Assembly: GCF_037890695.1 (NCBI RefSeq)
Contig: NZ_CP149571.1
Span: 1,068,001 to 1,132,000, forward strand
DNA from: Aeromonas jandaei
Lineage (GTDB): Bacteria; Pseudomonadota; Gammaproteobacteria; Enterobacterales; Aeromonadaceae
Length of the DNA stretch: 64,000 nt
Direction: 5' to 3'
The notes under the pieces are model-generated. The model ran no database searches, had not been told where the DNA came from, and saw nothing but the letters and a program-made list of their open reading frames with translations. The translations under genes and the position numbers were made by a program. Positions 9,193 to 17,876 of this stretch are shown in pieces; within the stretch, counting starts at the first letter, position 1, and each line of letters starts with the position of its first letter.

Positions 9193-10169
9193 GATTGAGT
9201 TTCCTGTTGCGAAGCATCCGGGGTGGAGCGAACGATTTGGTGAATGAAGTAGCGGGGGCGAGCGCGCACATCGGTATACATGCGGCCGATGTACTCACCC
9301 AGCAGCCCCATCCCGATCAGCTGCACGCCGACAAAGGTGAAGAGAATGGCAAACAGGGTGAAGACGCCGTCTGCTGCCCAGTCGGCGCCCATCAGCAGGC
9401 GCAGCAGGATCAGCAGGATCGAGAAGGTGAAGCCGATCCCCGCCACCACGCTGCCAACGATGCTGAGCAGGCGCAGCGGGGCCGTGGTCATGCAGGTGAC
9501 CAGGTCGTACATCAGGTTGATGAGATGCATCAGGCCATATTTGGATTCGCCGTGGGCGCGCTCGGCGTGGCCCACCTCCAGCTCGGTGGTGCGGCGGGCA
9601 AAGCTGTTGGCCAGAATGGGGATGAAGGTGCTGCGCTCCTGACAACAGAGCATGGCGTCGATGATGTGGCGACGATAGGCGCGCAGCATGCAGCCGTAGT
9701 CGCTCATCTGGACGCCGGTCGCCCGCTGTACCGACTTGTTGATAAAGCGCGAGGCTGTCTTGCGAAACCATGAGTCCTGCCGGTTGCGGCGGATGGTGCC
9801 GACCACGTCATACCCTTCCATGGCGGTGGCGACCAGCCGCGGGATCTCTTCCGGCGGGTTCTGCAGGTCGGCATCCAGGGTGATCACCAGATCCCCTTTG
9901 GCGGTCTCGAAACCGGCCATGATGGCGGCATGCTGGCCATAGTTGCGGTTGAGCAGCACAGCAACCAGCTTGCTCCCTTCGCGGGCCGCTGCCTCGCTGA
10001 TGATGGTGGCGGAGCGGTCGCGGCTGCCATCGTCGATCAGGATCACCTCGTAATCCTGACTCAGCTGCTCGCAGGATTCGGTGACGCGCCGCAGCAGCTC
10101 GGGCAGGCTCTCCTCCTCGTTGTAGACGGGGATGATGACGGATACCCGCTTGATATCGTTATGGTTCAC
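9189..10169 (-). CDS. arnC: Undecaprenyl-phosphate 4-deoxy-4-formamido-L-arabinose transferase ArnC
   Basis: This 326-residue GT2 glycosyltransferase transfers L-Ara4FN from UDP to undecaprenyl phosphate at the inner membrane. The GT-A fold begins [17 protein letters not shown], with DDGSRDRS and the [12 protein letters not shown] metal-binding motif. Two C-terminal transmembrane helices span about 230-295, as in ArnC/DPM1-type enzymes. It sits between arnB (six-base gap) and arnA (four-base overlap). Confidence 0.95.
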   Translation of the reverse strand: MNHNDIKRVSVIIPVYNEEESLPELLRRVTESCEQLSQDYEVILIDDGSRDRSATIISEAAAREGSKLVAVLLNRNYGQHAAIMAGFETAKGDLVITLDADLQNPPEEIPRLVATAMEGYDVVGTIRRNRQDSWFRKTASRFINKSVQRATGVQMSDYGCMLRAYRRHIIDAMLCCQERSTFIPILANSFARRTTELEVGHAERAHGESKYGLMHLINLMYDLVTCMTTAPLRLLSIVGSVVAGIGFTFSILLILLRLLMGADWAADGVFTLFAILFTFVGVQLIGMGLLGEYIGRMYTDVRARPRYFIHQIVRSTPDASQQETQS

Positions 10170-10175
10170 GTGTCG

Positions 10176-11312
10176 TTACTCCAGTATGTCGGTCAGGGCT
10201 GCCACGACCCGATCCACGTCGGAGAGCGTCATGTCGGGGAAGAGGGGGAGGGTGCAGAGCCGTGACGAGTTCCACTCGGTATTGGGCAGCGAGAGCGTCG
10301 GGTAGCGCTCCCGGTAGTACTTCTGGGTATGGGCCGCCTTGAAGTGCAGGCCGGTGCCGATGCCGCGCTCCTGCAGTGCCTGCATCAGCTGATCGCGATC
10401 GAGGCCGCAACGGGCCGGATCGACCCGCACCATGAAGAGGTGCCAGGCGTGCAGATGGGCATAATCAGGAATGGCGAGCGGTTCGAACGGCAATCCCTCC
10501 AGCAGCTCACGATAGCGTGCAACCAGGATGGCGCGCCGGGCGTTGAGCTCGGGCAGGCGGGCCAGCTGTACCAGTGCGATGGCGGCGTTGATGTCGGCCA
10601 GGTTGTACTTGAAGCCCGGCATGATCACCTCTGCCTGCGGCTTGCGGCCCAGCGTCATCCGGTCGAAGGCATCGACCCCCAGCCCGTGGAATTTCAGCAT
10701 CCGCACCTTGTCGGCCAGCGCTTTGTCATCGGTCACCAGCATGCCCCCTTCGGCACAGGTGAGGTTCTTGATGGCGTGGAAGGAGAAGATGGCGGTGCCG
10801 GTCTCGCCGATCCAGCGGGCGCGATAGCGGGTGCCGACCGCATGGGCGGCATCTTCGATGACCGGAATATCGTGCTGACGACCCAGGGCGAGGATAGGGT
10901 CGAGGTCGACCGGCGCCCCGGCGTAGTGAACCGGGATGATAGCCCGGGTGTTGGGGGTGATGAGCGGCGCTATCTGCCCGGCGCTGACCATCAGGGTATC
11001 CCTGTCCACATCGACAAAGACGGGGGTGGCCCCCAGCAGGGTGATGATGTTGATGGTGGAGACCCAGGTCTGGGAGGGGGTGATCACCTCGTCACCCGGG
11101 CCAATCCCCAGTGCCATCAGGGTGACATGCATACCGGCCGTTGCGGAGCAGAGCGCCACTGCATGCTGGCAGCCAAAGGTCTCGCAGAAACGCTGCTCCA
11201 GCTCATGATTTTTCGGGCCTGTGGTGATCCACCCTGATTGCAGAACCTCGCTGACGGCGTTGATCTCGGCCTCACCCATGGCGGGTTTCGAGAATGGCAG
11301 AAATTTTTTCAT
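10176..11312 (-). CDS. arnB: UDP-4-amino-4-deoxy-L-arabinose aminotransferase ArnB
   Basis: This 378-residue PLP enzyme of the DegT/DnrJ/EryC1 family aminates UDP-4-ketopentose to UDP-L-Ara4N using glutamate. The Schiff-base lysine is K182 in [14 protein letters not shown]. The N-terminus [17 protein letters not shown] and motif GWITTGPKN are typical. It is the first gene of arnBCADTEF, with GGAG eight bases before the ATG. Its promoter must lie in the 402-base AT-rich region shared with divergent ugd. Confidence 0.95.
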   Translation of the reverse strand: MKKFLPFSKPAMGEAEINAVSEVLQSGWITTGPKNHELEQRFCETFGCQHAVALCSATAGMHVTLMALGIGPGDEVITPSQTWVSTINIITLLGATPVFVDVDRDTLMVSAGQIAPLITPNTRAIIPVHYAGAPVDLDPILALGRQHDIPVIEDAAHAVGTRYRARWIGETGTAIFSFHAIKNLTCAEGGMLVTDDKALADKVRMLKFHGLGVDAFDRMTLGRKPQAEVIMPGFKYNLADINAAIALVQLARLPELNARRAILVARYRELLEGLPFEPLAIPDYAHLHAWHLFMVRVDPARCGLDRDQLMQALQERGIGTGLHFKAAHTQKYYRERYPTLSLPNTEWNSSRLCTLPLFPDMTLSDVDRVVAALTDILE

Positions 11313-11714
11313 ACGACTCCAGTCTTAATGTCGCAAGAGATCAAATGGCGATGAAAACCGGTATTGCCGATTTTCACTGGAAATATGCACGGCACAGATA
11401 TCTATATCGCTCGATATATTTTCGAAAGTAGCTGAATAGCGAGTTTTTATTCAAGCGCACAGCAACACTTGGTAACAATTGCTGGCGTTTTTATGGATAA
11501 CAAAATCTGGAAATATCTCGTAACAAAATATTGCTTGGTTTTATTTTGAATTGGTGTTTAGCCACTTATTTTTAGTGTTGTTACTCGATTTATTGGCCAT
11601 TGCTGAATAGTTGCAATGTCATTCAGTATTGAAATTGCTTGTTACAAATTGCCCGTAGTGCAATTGGAGAAAGGATGTAAAGTTTCCAGCATCACGCATT
11701 ATGGAATAGTCGTT
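11313..11714. promoter_or_regulatory. AT-rich divergent regulatory region between arnB and ugd
   Basis: This 402-base stretch is visibly richer in A and T than the flanking genes and contains no credible gene. An open frame running into ugd (from 11616) has no family resemblance. It must hold both the arn operon and ugd promoters. A TGTTTA at 11555-11560 followed by TTATTT five bases later only weakly resembles a PhoP direct repeat, and I see no convincing PmrA box, so regulation cannot be assigned from sequence. Confidence 0.6.
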
Positions 11715-13082
11715 ATGAATATCACCGTTTTTGGCAGTGGCTATGTCGGCCTGGTACAGGCAATTGTATTGGCCGATGTCGGCCATCAGGTTATTTGTAT
11801 TGATCTCGATGCAGAAAAAATAAGTCGGTTGTCCTGTGGCGAATTACCTATTTATGAACCCGGGCTGGATTCATTGCTGCATCAGACGCTACAAAATGGC
11901 TCGCTGAAATTCACCACGGATATATCCATGGCGGTTACCCACGGTGATGTGCAATTCATCGCCGTCGGCACACCCCCTGATGAGGATGGTTCGGCCGACC
12001 TGAGCGCCGTCAGGGCGGTGGCGAGGTCGATTGCCCAACATCGTGCCGACGAGGTGATCATCGTCAATAAATCCACCGTGCCGGTTGGTACGGCAGACAA
12101 GGTATTCCACTGGGTCAGGGAGCAGCAGGCAGAGCTCGGCAAGCAGTTCGAGTTCGATGTAGTTTCCAATCCCGAGTTTCTCAAAGAGGGGGCGGCTGTG
12201 CGTGATTGCCAGCGTCCGGATCGCATCGTCATCGGCACCGGCAAGGAGCGTTCCAGAGCCGTGATGCGCGAGTTGTACGAACCCTTCAACCGCAATCACG
12301 ACCGCATTCTCTTCATGGACGTGCGCAGTGCCGAGCTGACCAAGTACGCCGCCAACTGCATGCTGGCTACCAAGATCAGCTTTATCAACGAGATTGCCGG
12401 GCTGGCCGAGCGGGTTGGTGCCGATATCGAGCTGGTGCGGCAGGGGATCGGTGCCGATCAGCGCATCGGCTACCAGTTTATCTATCCCGGTTGCGGCTAT
12501 GGCGGCTCCTGTTTTCCCAAGGATGTGAGGGCGTTTTTGGCGACAGCCGCCGCCCTCGACTACGACACGCCGCTCATCCGCGCGGTGGAGCGGGTCAACG
12601 AGCGGCAGAAGTTCAAGCTCTTCGATACGCTCTCCACTCACTTTCAAGAGCTGGGCGAGTCGCTGGCGGGCAAGACCATCGCCATCTGGGGGCTCGCCTT
12701 CAAACCCAATACCGATGACATGCGCGAAGCGCCGAGTCGGGTGCTGATGGAGGCGCTGTGGCAGGAGGGGGCGCGGGTACAGGCCTTTGACCCGGTGGCG
12801 ATGAAGGAGGCGCAGCGCATTTATGACTGCCAGCCCGAGCTGTCGCTGATGGGCACCAAGGAGGCTGCGCTGGCAGGGGCCGACGCACTGGTCATCTGCA
12901 CCGAGTGGAACGAGTTCAAGGCGCCTGACTTTGCCCAGCTCAAGAAGATGCTGGCCATGCCGCTCATCATCGACGGTCGCAATCTCTATGACCCGCACAA
13001 GATGAAAACCTTGGGTTTCTCCTACTACGCCATCGGACGCGGGGAGACCATTGCAGAAGGAATGAGCCATGCCACGTCCTGA
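11715..13082 (+). CDS. ugd: UDP-glucose 6-dehydrogenase
   Basis: This 455-residue cytoplasmic enzyme oxidises UDP-glucose to UDP-glucuronate, the precursor used by ArnA. The N-terminal NAD-binding fold starts MNITVFGSGYVGLVQA. The catalytic cysteine is C266 in GCGYGGSCFPKD. The C-terminal UDP-binding domain includes GLAFKPNTDDMREAPS. ATG 11715 was chosen because the protein then starts exactly at the Rossmann fold. Its stop overlaps the next gene by 14 bases, implying an operon with the ArnT-like transferase. Divergence from arnB links it functionally to aminoarabinose synthesis. Confidence 0.95.
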   Translation: MNITVFGSGYVGLVQAIVLADVGHQVICIDLDAEKISRLSCGELPIYEPGLDSLLHQTLQNGSLKFTTDISMAVTHGDVQFIAVGTPPDEDGSADLSAVRAVARSIAQHRADEVIIVNKSTVPVGTADKVFHWVREQQAELGKQFEFDVVSNPEFLKEGAAVRDCQRPDRIVIGTGKERSRAVMRELYEPFNRNHDRILFMDVRSAELTKYAANCMLATKISFINEIAGLAERVGADIELVRQGIGADQRIGYQFIYPGCGYGGSCFPKDVRAFLATAAALDYDTPLIRAVERVNERQKFKLFDTLSTHFQELGESLAGKTIAIWGLAFKPNTDDMREAPSRVLMEALWQEGARVQAFDPVAMKEAQRIYDCQPELSLMGTKEAALAGADALVICTEWNEFKAPDFAQLKKMLAMPLIIDGRNLYDPHKMKTLGFSYYAIGRGETIAEGMSHATS

Positions 13083-14751
13083 AATCTCGGGGCGCAAGCT
13101 CGGCTGGATGTTGCTGCTGGTGACTCTGGTGCTGCTGTTTGGCCAGTTTGATCATCAGCTCTGGACGCCTGATGAGCCCCGCGAAGCGGCCATTGCGCTC
13201 GAGATGTACCGCAGTGGTGACTGGGTGGTGCCGACCCTGGGCGGGCGCAGCTTTATCGAGAAGCCGCCGCTCTTCTACATGGCCGCTCTGCCGTTTCTTG
13301 ATGGGTTTGCATCCTGGCTGGGGATAACAAACACCCTGCGTTTGGCGGGCGTGGTCTGGGCGGCAGGCATGCTGCTCTTCACCGGCCTGCTGGCCTATCG
13401 CCTGCTTGGCAACAGGTCGGCGGCACTCTGGTCGGTCATCGCGCTGGGCACCATGGAGGGATTTATTATCAATACGCACTGGATCAGGACGGACAGTGCG
13501 CTTGCCTTCTTTGTCGTATTTACCCTCTGGGCATTCGCCGAATATTATCTGGCGCATCGCAACTTGATGGCGATTATTGCCGGACTGGGTCTGGCTGGCT
13601 GTTTTATGGCAAAAGGCCCGATCGGGCCGCTGACGGTGTTTTTCGGCTGGTTGCCCCTCTTTCTCTTTGCTGCCCGCAAAGCAGTAAACGAGAAAAGTGT
13701 TCCCGTTTTTATATTCCAACACTTGCTGGTGCTGTTGTTTTTTATATTGCCAGTCGCAGCCTGGGTTCGTGAGCTAATTAATCATGTCGATGGCGATGCC
13801 TTGTGGCATGAGTGGTTCTGGAAGAATCAGGTTGGCCGTCTTACTGGCACTTCGACCGAACTGGGTCATATCAAGAAAGGTGCCTATCTCTATTACTTGT
13901 GGGGCATGGTGGAATATACCATTCCATGGTTGCCATTCATTGTTTATTGGGGATGGCAAACGGTGAAACAGCGGGAGTGGAGCCGTGAGCGGCTACTTTT
14001 GCTGTGCTGGGCGCTTGGGACTCTTTTATTGTTAACTCTCTCTTCGACCAAACGCACCCTCTATCTTTTCCCGCTATTACCGGTATTTGCCATCATGCTG
14101 GGGCAGGTCAGCCTGAGCTGGCCGGTGTGGACAGCCCGTTATGGTCGGGGGTGGCTCTACTTCATGCTGCTGTTCTGCGTTGCCATCATTGCACTCCCCC
14201 TGCTGGGTTTGCCTCTGCCGTTTGCCAGCCAGATTCCGGCAGAAGTGCAGCAAGCCGCCAGCAAGCTGGGGTGGCGGTACATTCCCGCCATCATCCTGTT
14301 CGTGATGGCGCTGGAGCTGCTGTTGCGGCGCAAGGAGGTACATGGCGCCATTCATGTCACCAGCTCGGTGGCCATTATGTTTCTGCTCACCTTTGCGCTG
14401 GTCTACCCGCTGATCGATGCCGCCAAGGGGGGGGCGGGCAAGATGACCCATCTGCTGGAGGGGATCCCGCTCGAGACGCGGGATCGCATTGCCGGCTGGC
14501 GGCTGGGTGAAACCGAGCTAGGTCTGCTCTCTGTCTATGAAGAGATGCAGGTAGTGAATCTGGACGGGAAGGGGGTGAGGAATGTGCTTGCCTGTCACGA
14601 TGCCAGATTCGATGCGGTGCTGGTCAACGGTACGGCGCAGGAGATGGCAAATCTGCTGGAGGGGATCCCCTATCAGCAGCTGGCACAGACCTCGCTTCGT
14701 TCGGACAAGGGGCAGCTGCTGACGCTGGTTGCCGCAGAGCAGTGCCATTGA
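13069..14751 (+). CDS. ArnT-family glycosyltransferase (second copy, GT39/83-like)
   Basis: This 560-residue polytopic membrane protein has the PMT/ArnT architecture. A first acidic loop reads FDHQLWTPDEPREAAIALEM, then GDWVVPTLGGRSFIEKPP, about a dozen hydrophobic segments and a soluble C-terminal domain. It is clearly diverged from the ArnT at 4635-6278. It starts inside the ugd 3' end, so it is coupled to UDP-glucuronate synthesis. It may decorate lipid A or another lipid-linked acceptor with an undecaprenyl-linked sugar. Donor and acceptor are unknown. Confidence 0.85.
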   Translation: MPRPEISGRKLGWMLLLVTLVLLFGQFDHQLWTPDEPREAAIALEMYRSGDWVVPTLGGRSFIEKPPLFYMAALPFLDGFASWLGITNTLRLAGVVWAAGMLLFTGLLAYRLLGNRSAALWSVIALGTMEGFIINTHWIRTDSALAFFVVFTLWAFAEYYLAHRNLMAIIAGLGLAGCFMAKGPIGPLTVFFGWLPLFLFAARKAVNEKSVPVFIFQHLLVLLFFILPVAAWVRELINHVDGDALWHEWFWKNQVGRLTGTSTELGHIKKGAYLYYLWGMVEYTIPWLPFIVYWGWQTVKQREWSRERLLLLCWALGTLLLLTLSSTKRTLYLFPLLPVFAIMLGQVSLSWPVWTARYGRGWLYFMLLFCVAIIALPLLGLPLPFASQIPAEVQQAASKLGWRYIPAIILFVMALELLLRRKEVHGAIHVTSSVAIMFLLTFALVYPLIDAAKGGAGKMTHLLEGIPLETRDRIAGWRLGETELGLLSVYEEMQVVNLDGKGVRNVLACHDARFDAVLVNGTAQEMANLLEGIPYQQLAQTSLRSDKGQLLTLVAAEQCH

Positions 14752-14911
14752 TCTATTTATTTCCACTTCAGGATCGTCGGATGACGCAATATGTACGTTT
14801 GGTAATCGCACTGTGGTAGCGCCGGTTGCCATGCTGGGGGATGCCCGCGGAGCGGGGTTTCACTACCGCTATTGATGGCGGGCTTTCCCCGGCCGGGCTG
14901 ATTGCAGATAT

Positions 14912-14943
14912 AAAAAAACCGATGCCTTGGCATCGGTTTTTTT
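14912..14943. terminator. Bidirectional terminator between the ArnT-like gene and bamD
   Basis: A stem ACCGATGCC/GGCATCGGT is flanked by A7 on the left and T7 on the right, suiting both converging genes. The 14752-14911 stretch before it shows no gene. Confidence 0.9.
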
Positions 14944-14965
14944 ACTGTTACCGGTTAATTCGCAC

Positions 14966-15739
14966 TCAGCTGCGGGCGAGGCGGTTTTCCGGGTAGTTCT
15001 TGGCCAGCACTTCGCGAGCATGTTTGGCCAGCTCCGGCATCTTCAGGGTGTCGTAAGACTCGACCATGATCTCCAGCGCTTTTTCGGTTTCGGCTGTATC
15101 GGGGTAGGTTTCGACAATCAGCTTGGCCCGGTTGGCAGCCGCGACCAGTGCATCGCGCTTCACGTAGTACTCGGCGACGCTCAGGTCATATTTGGCCAGA
15201 CGGTTCTTCAGACCAATCATGCGGGCACGGGCATCGGCGGCATAGACGCTGTTGGGGTAGTTCTGCAACAGGGTCTTGAAGTCCTGGAATGCCTGGCGGG
15301 CATAGGCCGGGTCTTTGTCATCGCGGGAGATGCCAAAGAGGCTCTGGAAGAAGTTGTAATCCGCTGCCATGTTGGTCAGGCCGCGCATATAGAAGACGTA
15401 ATCGATGTTCTTGTGCGCCGGATTTAGGCGGATAAAACGGTCGATATTGGCGATCGCCTGAGCGGTATCATCCTGCTTGTAGTAGGCATAGATGAGGTCA
15501 AGCTGCACCTGGTTGGAGTAGGCGCCGAACGGGTAGCGAGAGTCCAAAGCCTCCAGCAATTCAGTGGCTTGCACGTAATTGCCAACGTCCAGTTTGAGGC
15601 GTGCTTTCTGGTACAGGGTCTCCGGCGGTTCGTCGGGTACCTTGGGTTTGGTGCTGGAACAGCCTGTGATCAAGGTAGCGACCAAGGCGAGCGACATCAG
15701 CAGGTGAGACTTCTTTCCCATCAACAACATCCGGTCCAT
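14966..15739 (-). CDS. bamD: Outer membrane protein assembly factor BamD
   Basis: This 257-residue lipoprotein of the BAM complex works at the inner leaflet of the outer membrane in beta-barrel insertion. The signal peptide ends in the lipobox LITGC (C27). TPR-like helices follow, with the conserved stretches ALDSRYPFGAYSNQVQLDL and FIRLNPAHKNIDYVFYMRG. Three in-frame ATGs (15739, 15730, 15721) precede the signal core. The longest signal-peptide form was chosen, and the exact start is uncertain. It is divergent from rluD, as in E. coli. Confidence 0.93.
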   Translation of the reverse strand: MDRMLLMGKKSHLLMSLALVATLITGCSSTKPKVPDEPPETLYQKARLKLDVGNYVQATELLEALDSRYPFGAYSNQVQLDLIYAYYKQDDTAQAIANIDRFIRLNPAHKNIDYVFYMRGLTNMAADYNFFQSLFGISRDDKDPAYARQAFQDFKTLLQNYPNSVYAADARARMIGLKNRLAKYDLSVAEYYVKRDALVAAANRAKLIVETYPDTAETEKALEIMVESYDTLKMPELAKHAREVLAKNYPENRLARS

Positions 15740-15763
15740 TTCCACGAAATTGGCAAAGTATCC

Positions 15764-15793
15764 GTTATGCTTGGCTAAAAGAAAAGCTAGAAT
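15764..15793 (+). promoter_or_regulatory. Possible rluD promoter
   Basis: TTATGC and TAGAAT (15788-15793) are separated by 17 bases, about 45 bases before the rluD ATG. The -10 is good and the -35 poor, so this is tentative. Confidence 0.4.
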
Positions 15794-15838
15794 ACCCGGA
15801 TTATTTCGAATTGATACCCCCCGCTCAAGAGACCATAC

Positions 15839-16819
15839 ATGAGCCAGCATATTGAACTGACAGGCGAATTCCAGGATCACCAATTCGGGCAGCGACTCGA
15901 CCAGGCCCTGGCCGAATTGTTTCCCGACTACTCCCGAACCCGCATCAAGGAGTGGATTTTACAGGACAAAGTGACCCTGGATGGTCAGGTTGCCAACACC
16001 CCGCGCGAGAAGGTGATTGCTGGGCAACAGGTGCATGTGGATGTAGAGCTGGAAGATGACACCCGCTTTGATGCGCAGGATATCGAGCTCAACATCGTTT
16101 ACGAAGATGAACACATTCTGGTGATCGACAAGCCGGCCGGTCTGGTTGTCCACCCGGGCGCCGGTACGCCGGATGGCACCATTCTCAACGCCCTGCTGCA
16201 CCGCTACCCCGGTATTGCCGAGGTCCCCCGTGCCGGTATCGTGCACCGTCTGGATAAAGACACCACTGGTCTGATGGTGGTTGCCAAGACCGTACCTGCC
16301 CAGACCCATCTGGTAGAAGCGCTGCAGGCGCGCCAGATCACCCGTGAGTACGAAGCGATCGCCATCGGTCACATGACCGCCGGCGGCACCGTCGATGCCC
16401 CCATCGGCCGTCACCCGACCCAGCGTACCCATATGGCCGTCGTGCCCAATGGCCGTCCTTCCGTGACCCACTATCGGGTGCACGAGAAGTTCCGTGGCCA
16501 CACTCGTCTGCGTCTGCGTCTGGAAACCGGTCGTACCCACCAGATCCGTGTCCACATGGCCCACATCAAGCATCCGCTGGTGGGTGACCCGGCCTACGGT
16601 GGCCGTCTGCGCCCGCTGCGCAACGCCACGCCGGAACTGACCGAGGCCCTGCGCGGCTTCCGTCGTCAGGCTCTGCACGCGACTATGCTGCAGCTGGCCC
16701 ACCCCATTACCGGTGAGGTCATGCAGTGGCACTCCCCCACGCCGCAGGACATGCTGGATCTGATGGAAGTGCTGCGTGCGGATACGTTGGCCAATCCGGA
16801 CGAGCTGGTCTGGAAATAG
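15839..16819 (+). CDS. rluD: 23S rRNA pseudouridine(1911/1915/1917) synthase RluD
   Basis: This 326-residue enzyme isomerises three uridines in helix 69 of 23S rRNA late in 50S assembly. An S4-like RNA-binding domain (about 18-75, SRTRIKEWILQDKVTLDG) precedes the RluA-type catalytic domain. The catalytic aspartate is D139 in HRLDKDTTGL. The length matches E. coli RluD (326). It is divergent from bamD and followed by pgeF, the same order as in E. coli. Confidence 0.96.
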   Translation: MSQHIELTGEFQDHQFGQRLDQALAELFPDYSRTRIKEWILQDKVTLDGQVANTPREKVIAGQQVHVDVELEDDTRFDAQDIELNIVYEDEHILVIDKPAGLVVHPGAGTPDGTILNALLHRYPGIAEVPRAGIVHRLDKDTTGLMVVAKTVPAQTHLVEALQARQITREYEAIAIGHMTAGGTVDAPIGRHPTQRTHMAVVPNGRPSVTHYRVHEKFRGHTRLRLRLETGRTHQIRVHMAHIKHPLVGDPAYGGRLRPLRNATPELTEALRGFRRQALHATMLQLAHPITGEVMQWHSPTPQDMLDLMEVLRADTLANPDELVWK

Positions 16820-16890
16820 TGGTAAATCTGGCAGTGTTGCGACGACTTCTGCCGTAACCCGCCGATACAGCGCGTAGCACACAGAACCTT

Positions 16891-16933
16891 GAAACGGGGC
16901 GTCTTGACTGGTTGCAGCCAAGAGCCCCGTTTC
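16891..16933 (+). other. Strong stem-loop between rluD and pgeF
   Basis: A 10-bp outer stem (16891-16900 with 16924-16933, GAAACGGGGC/GCCCCGTTTC) and a 5-bp inner stem (16902-16906 with 16919-16923) are separated by one unpaired base. No T-run follows, so it is not a classical terminator. Confidence 0.7.
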
Positions 16934-16965
16934 CATTTGAACGATAGAGCGTGAAGGAGTGAGCA

Positions 16966-17703
16966 ATGAAATGGATTGAACCCGACTGGCCGGCGCCAGC
17001 ACGCGTCCGGGCTCTTTCGACCACCCGTGATGGTGGTGTCAGCGAAGGGGTCTTTGCCGGTCTCAATCTGGGCGCCCACGTAGGGGACGAACCGGCCAGG
17101 GTCGAGGCCAACCGGGCCCGGCTGCAGCAGGTGGCCGCCATCCCGGGGCCCCTCAACTGGCTCAATCAGGTGCACGGCACCGTCGTTCATCCGGTCAGCA
17201 GCCATTATGAACAGGCACCGGATGCCGATGCCGCCTGCGCCCATGAGGCGGATCAGGCCTGCATCGTGATGACCGCCGACTGTCTGCCGGTGCTGTTTTG
17301 CGATCGGGCCGGCACAGTGGTGGCCGCCGCTCACGCCGGTTGGCGCGGACTGAAAGATGGCGTGCTGGAGGCAAGCATCGCCGCCATGGGCTGCGAGCCG
17401 GGCGAGATCCTGGCCTGGCTGGGCCCGGCCATCGGCCCTACCGCGTTTGAAGTGGGTGGCGAGGTGCGGGAGGCCTTTATAGCCGAGCAGGCCGAGGCGG
17501 CAGGTGCGTTCGTGCCTTCGTCCAATGAGGGGAAATGGCTGGCGGATATCTACCAGCTGGCCCGGCTGCGCCTTGCCCGCGCCAGCGTCACCGCCGTCTA
17601 TGGTGGCGAATACTGCACCTTCAGCGACAGCGAGCAGTTCTACTCTTATCGTCGCAACGGCCAGACCGGCCGGATGGCCTCCATCATCTGGTTGGCGTCC
17701 TGA
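16966..17703 (+). CDS. pgeF: Peptidoglycan editing factor PgeF (YfiH, multicopper laccase-fold family)
   Basis: This 245-residue protein of the DUF152/YfiH family removes mis-incorporated L-Ser from muropeptide precursors in E. coli and has been reported as a purine nucleoside phosphorylase in other bacteria. Zinc/copper-site motifs are visible: VHGTVV, MTADCLPVLFCD, and AAAHAGWRGLKDGV with its histidine. ATG 16966 has GGAGTG nine bases upstream. It follows rluD and precedes clpB, as in E. coli. Confidence 0.93.
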   Translation: MKWIEPDWPAPARVRALSTTRDGGVSEGVFAGLNLGAHVGDEPARVEANRARLQQVAAIPGPLNWLNQVHGTVVHPVSSHYEQAPDADAACAHEADQACIVMTADCLPVLFCDRAGTVVAAAHAGWRGLKDGVLEASIAAMGCEPGEILAWLGPAIGPTAFEVGGEVREAFIAEQAEAAGAFVPSSNEGKWLADIYQLARLRLARASVTAVYGGEYCTFSDSEQFYSYRRNGQTGRMASIIWLAS

Positions 17704-17710
17704 TGAAGCT

Positions 17711-17738
17711 CCCCGCCCTGCATCTGGCAAGGGCGGGG
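17711..17738 (+). terminator. GC-rich hairpin after pgeF
   Basis: CCCCGCCCT pairs with AGGGCGGGG around a ten-base loop. It lacks a T-tract, so termination strength is uncertain. Confidence 0.6.
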
Positions 17739-17783
17739 ATCCCCTCTCGCCCCGTCTTGCAGAAAAAATAACCAGCACCGCCC

Positions 17784-17811
17784 CTTGAAATAGCCCGTAC
17801 GGGCCTCATCT
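17784..17811 (+). promoter_or_regulatory. Sigma-32 heat-shock promoter of clpB
   Basis: CTTGAAA (17784-17790), 13 bases, then CCTCATCT (17804-17811) closely match the RpoH consensus CTTGAAA/CCCATnT. It lies 66 bases before the clpB ATG. Confidence 0.85.
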
Positions 17812-17876
17812 TTCATCTCAGAAAGTTATGTTGTTTGCCGCGCAAGCGGCGTCTGCCTGTTTGAAGGGGGAGTGCA

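Noticed and set aside
6385..9198. A 937-codon open frame on the plus strand across arnD/arnA
   Set aside because: It is the antisense shadow of GC-rich arnA and arnD, with low-complexity composition and no family character.
11551..11571. PhoP box upstream of ugd/arnB
   Set aside because: Only one half-site (TGTTTA) is good; the second matches three of six bases.
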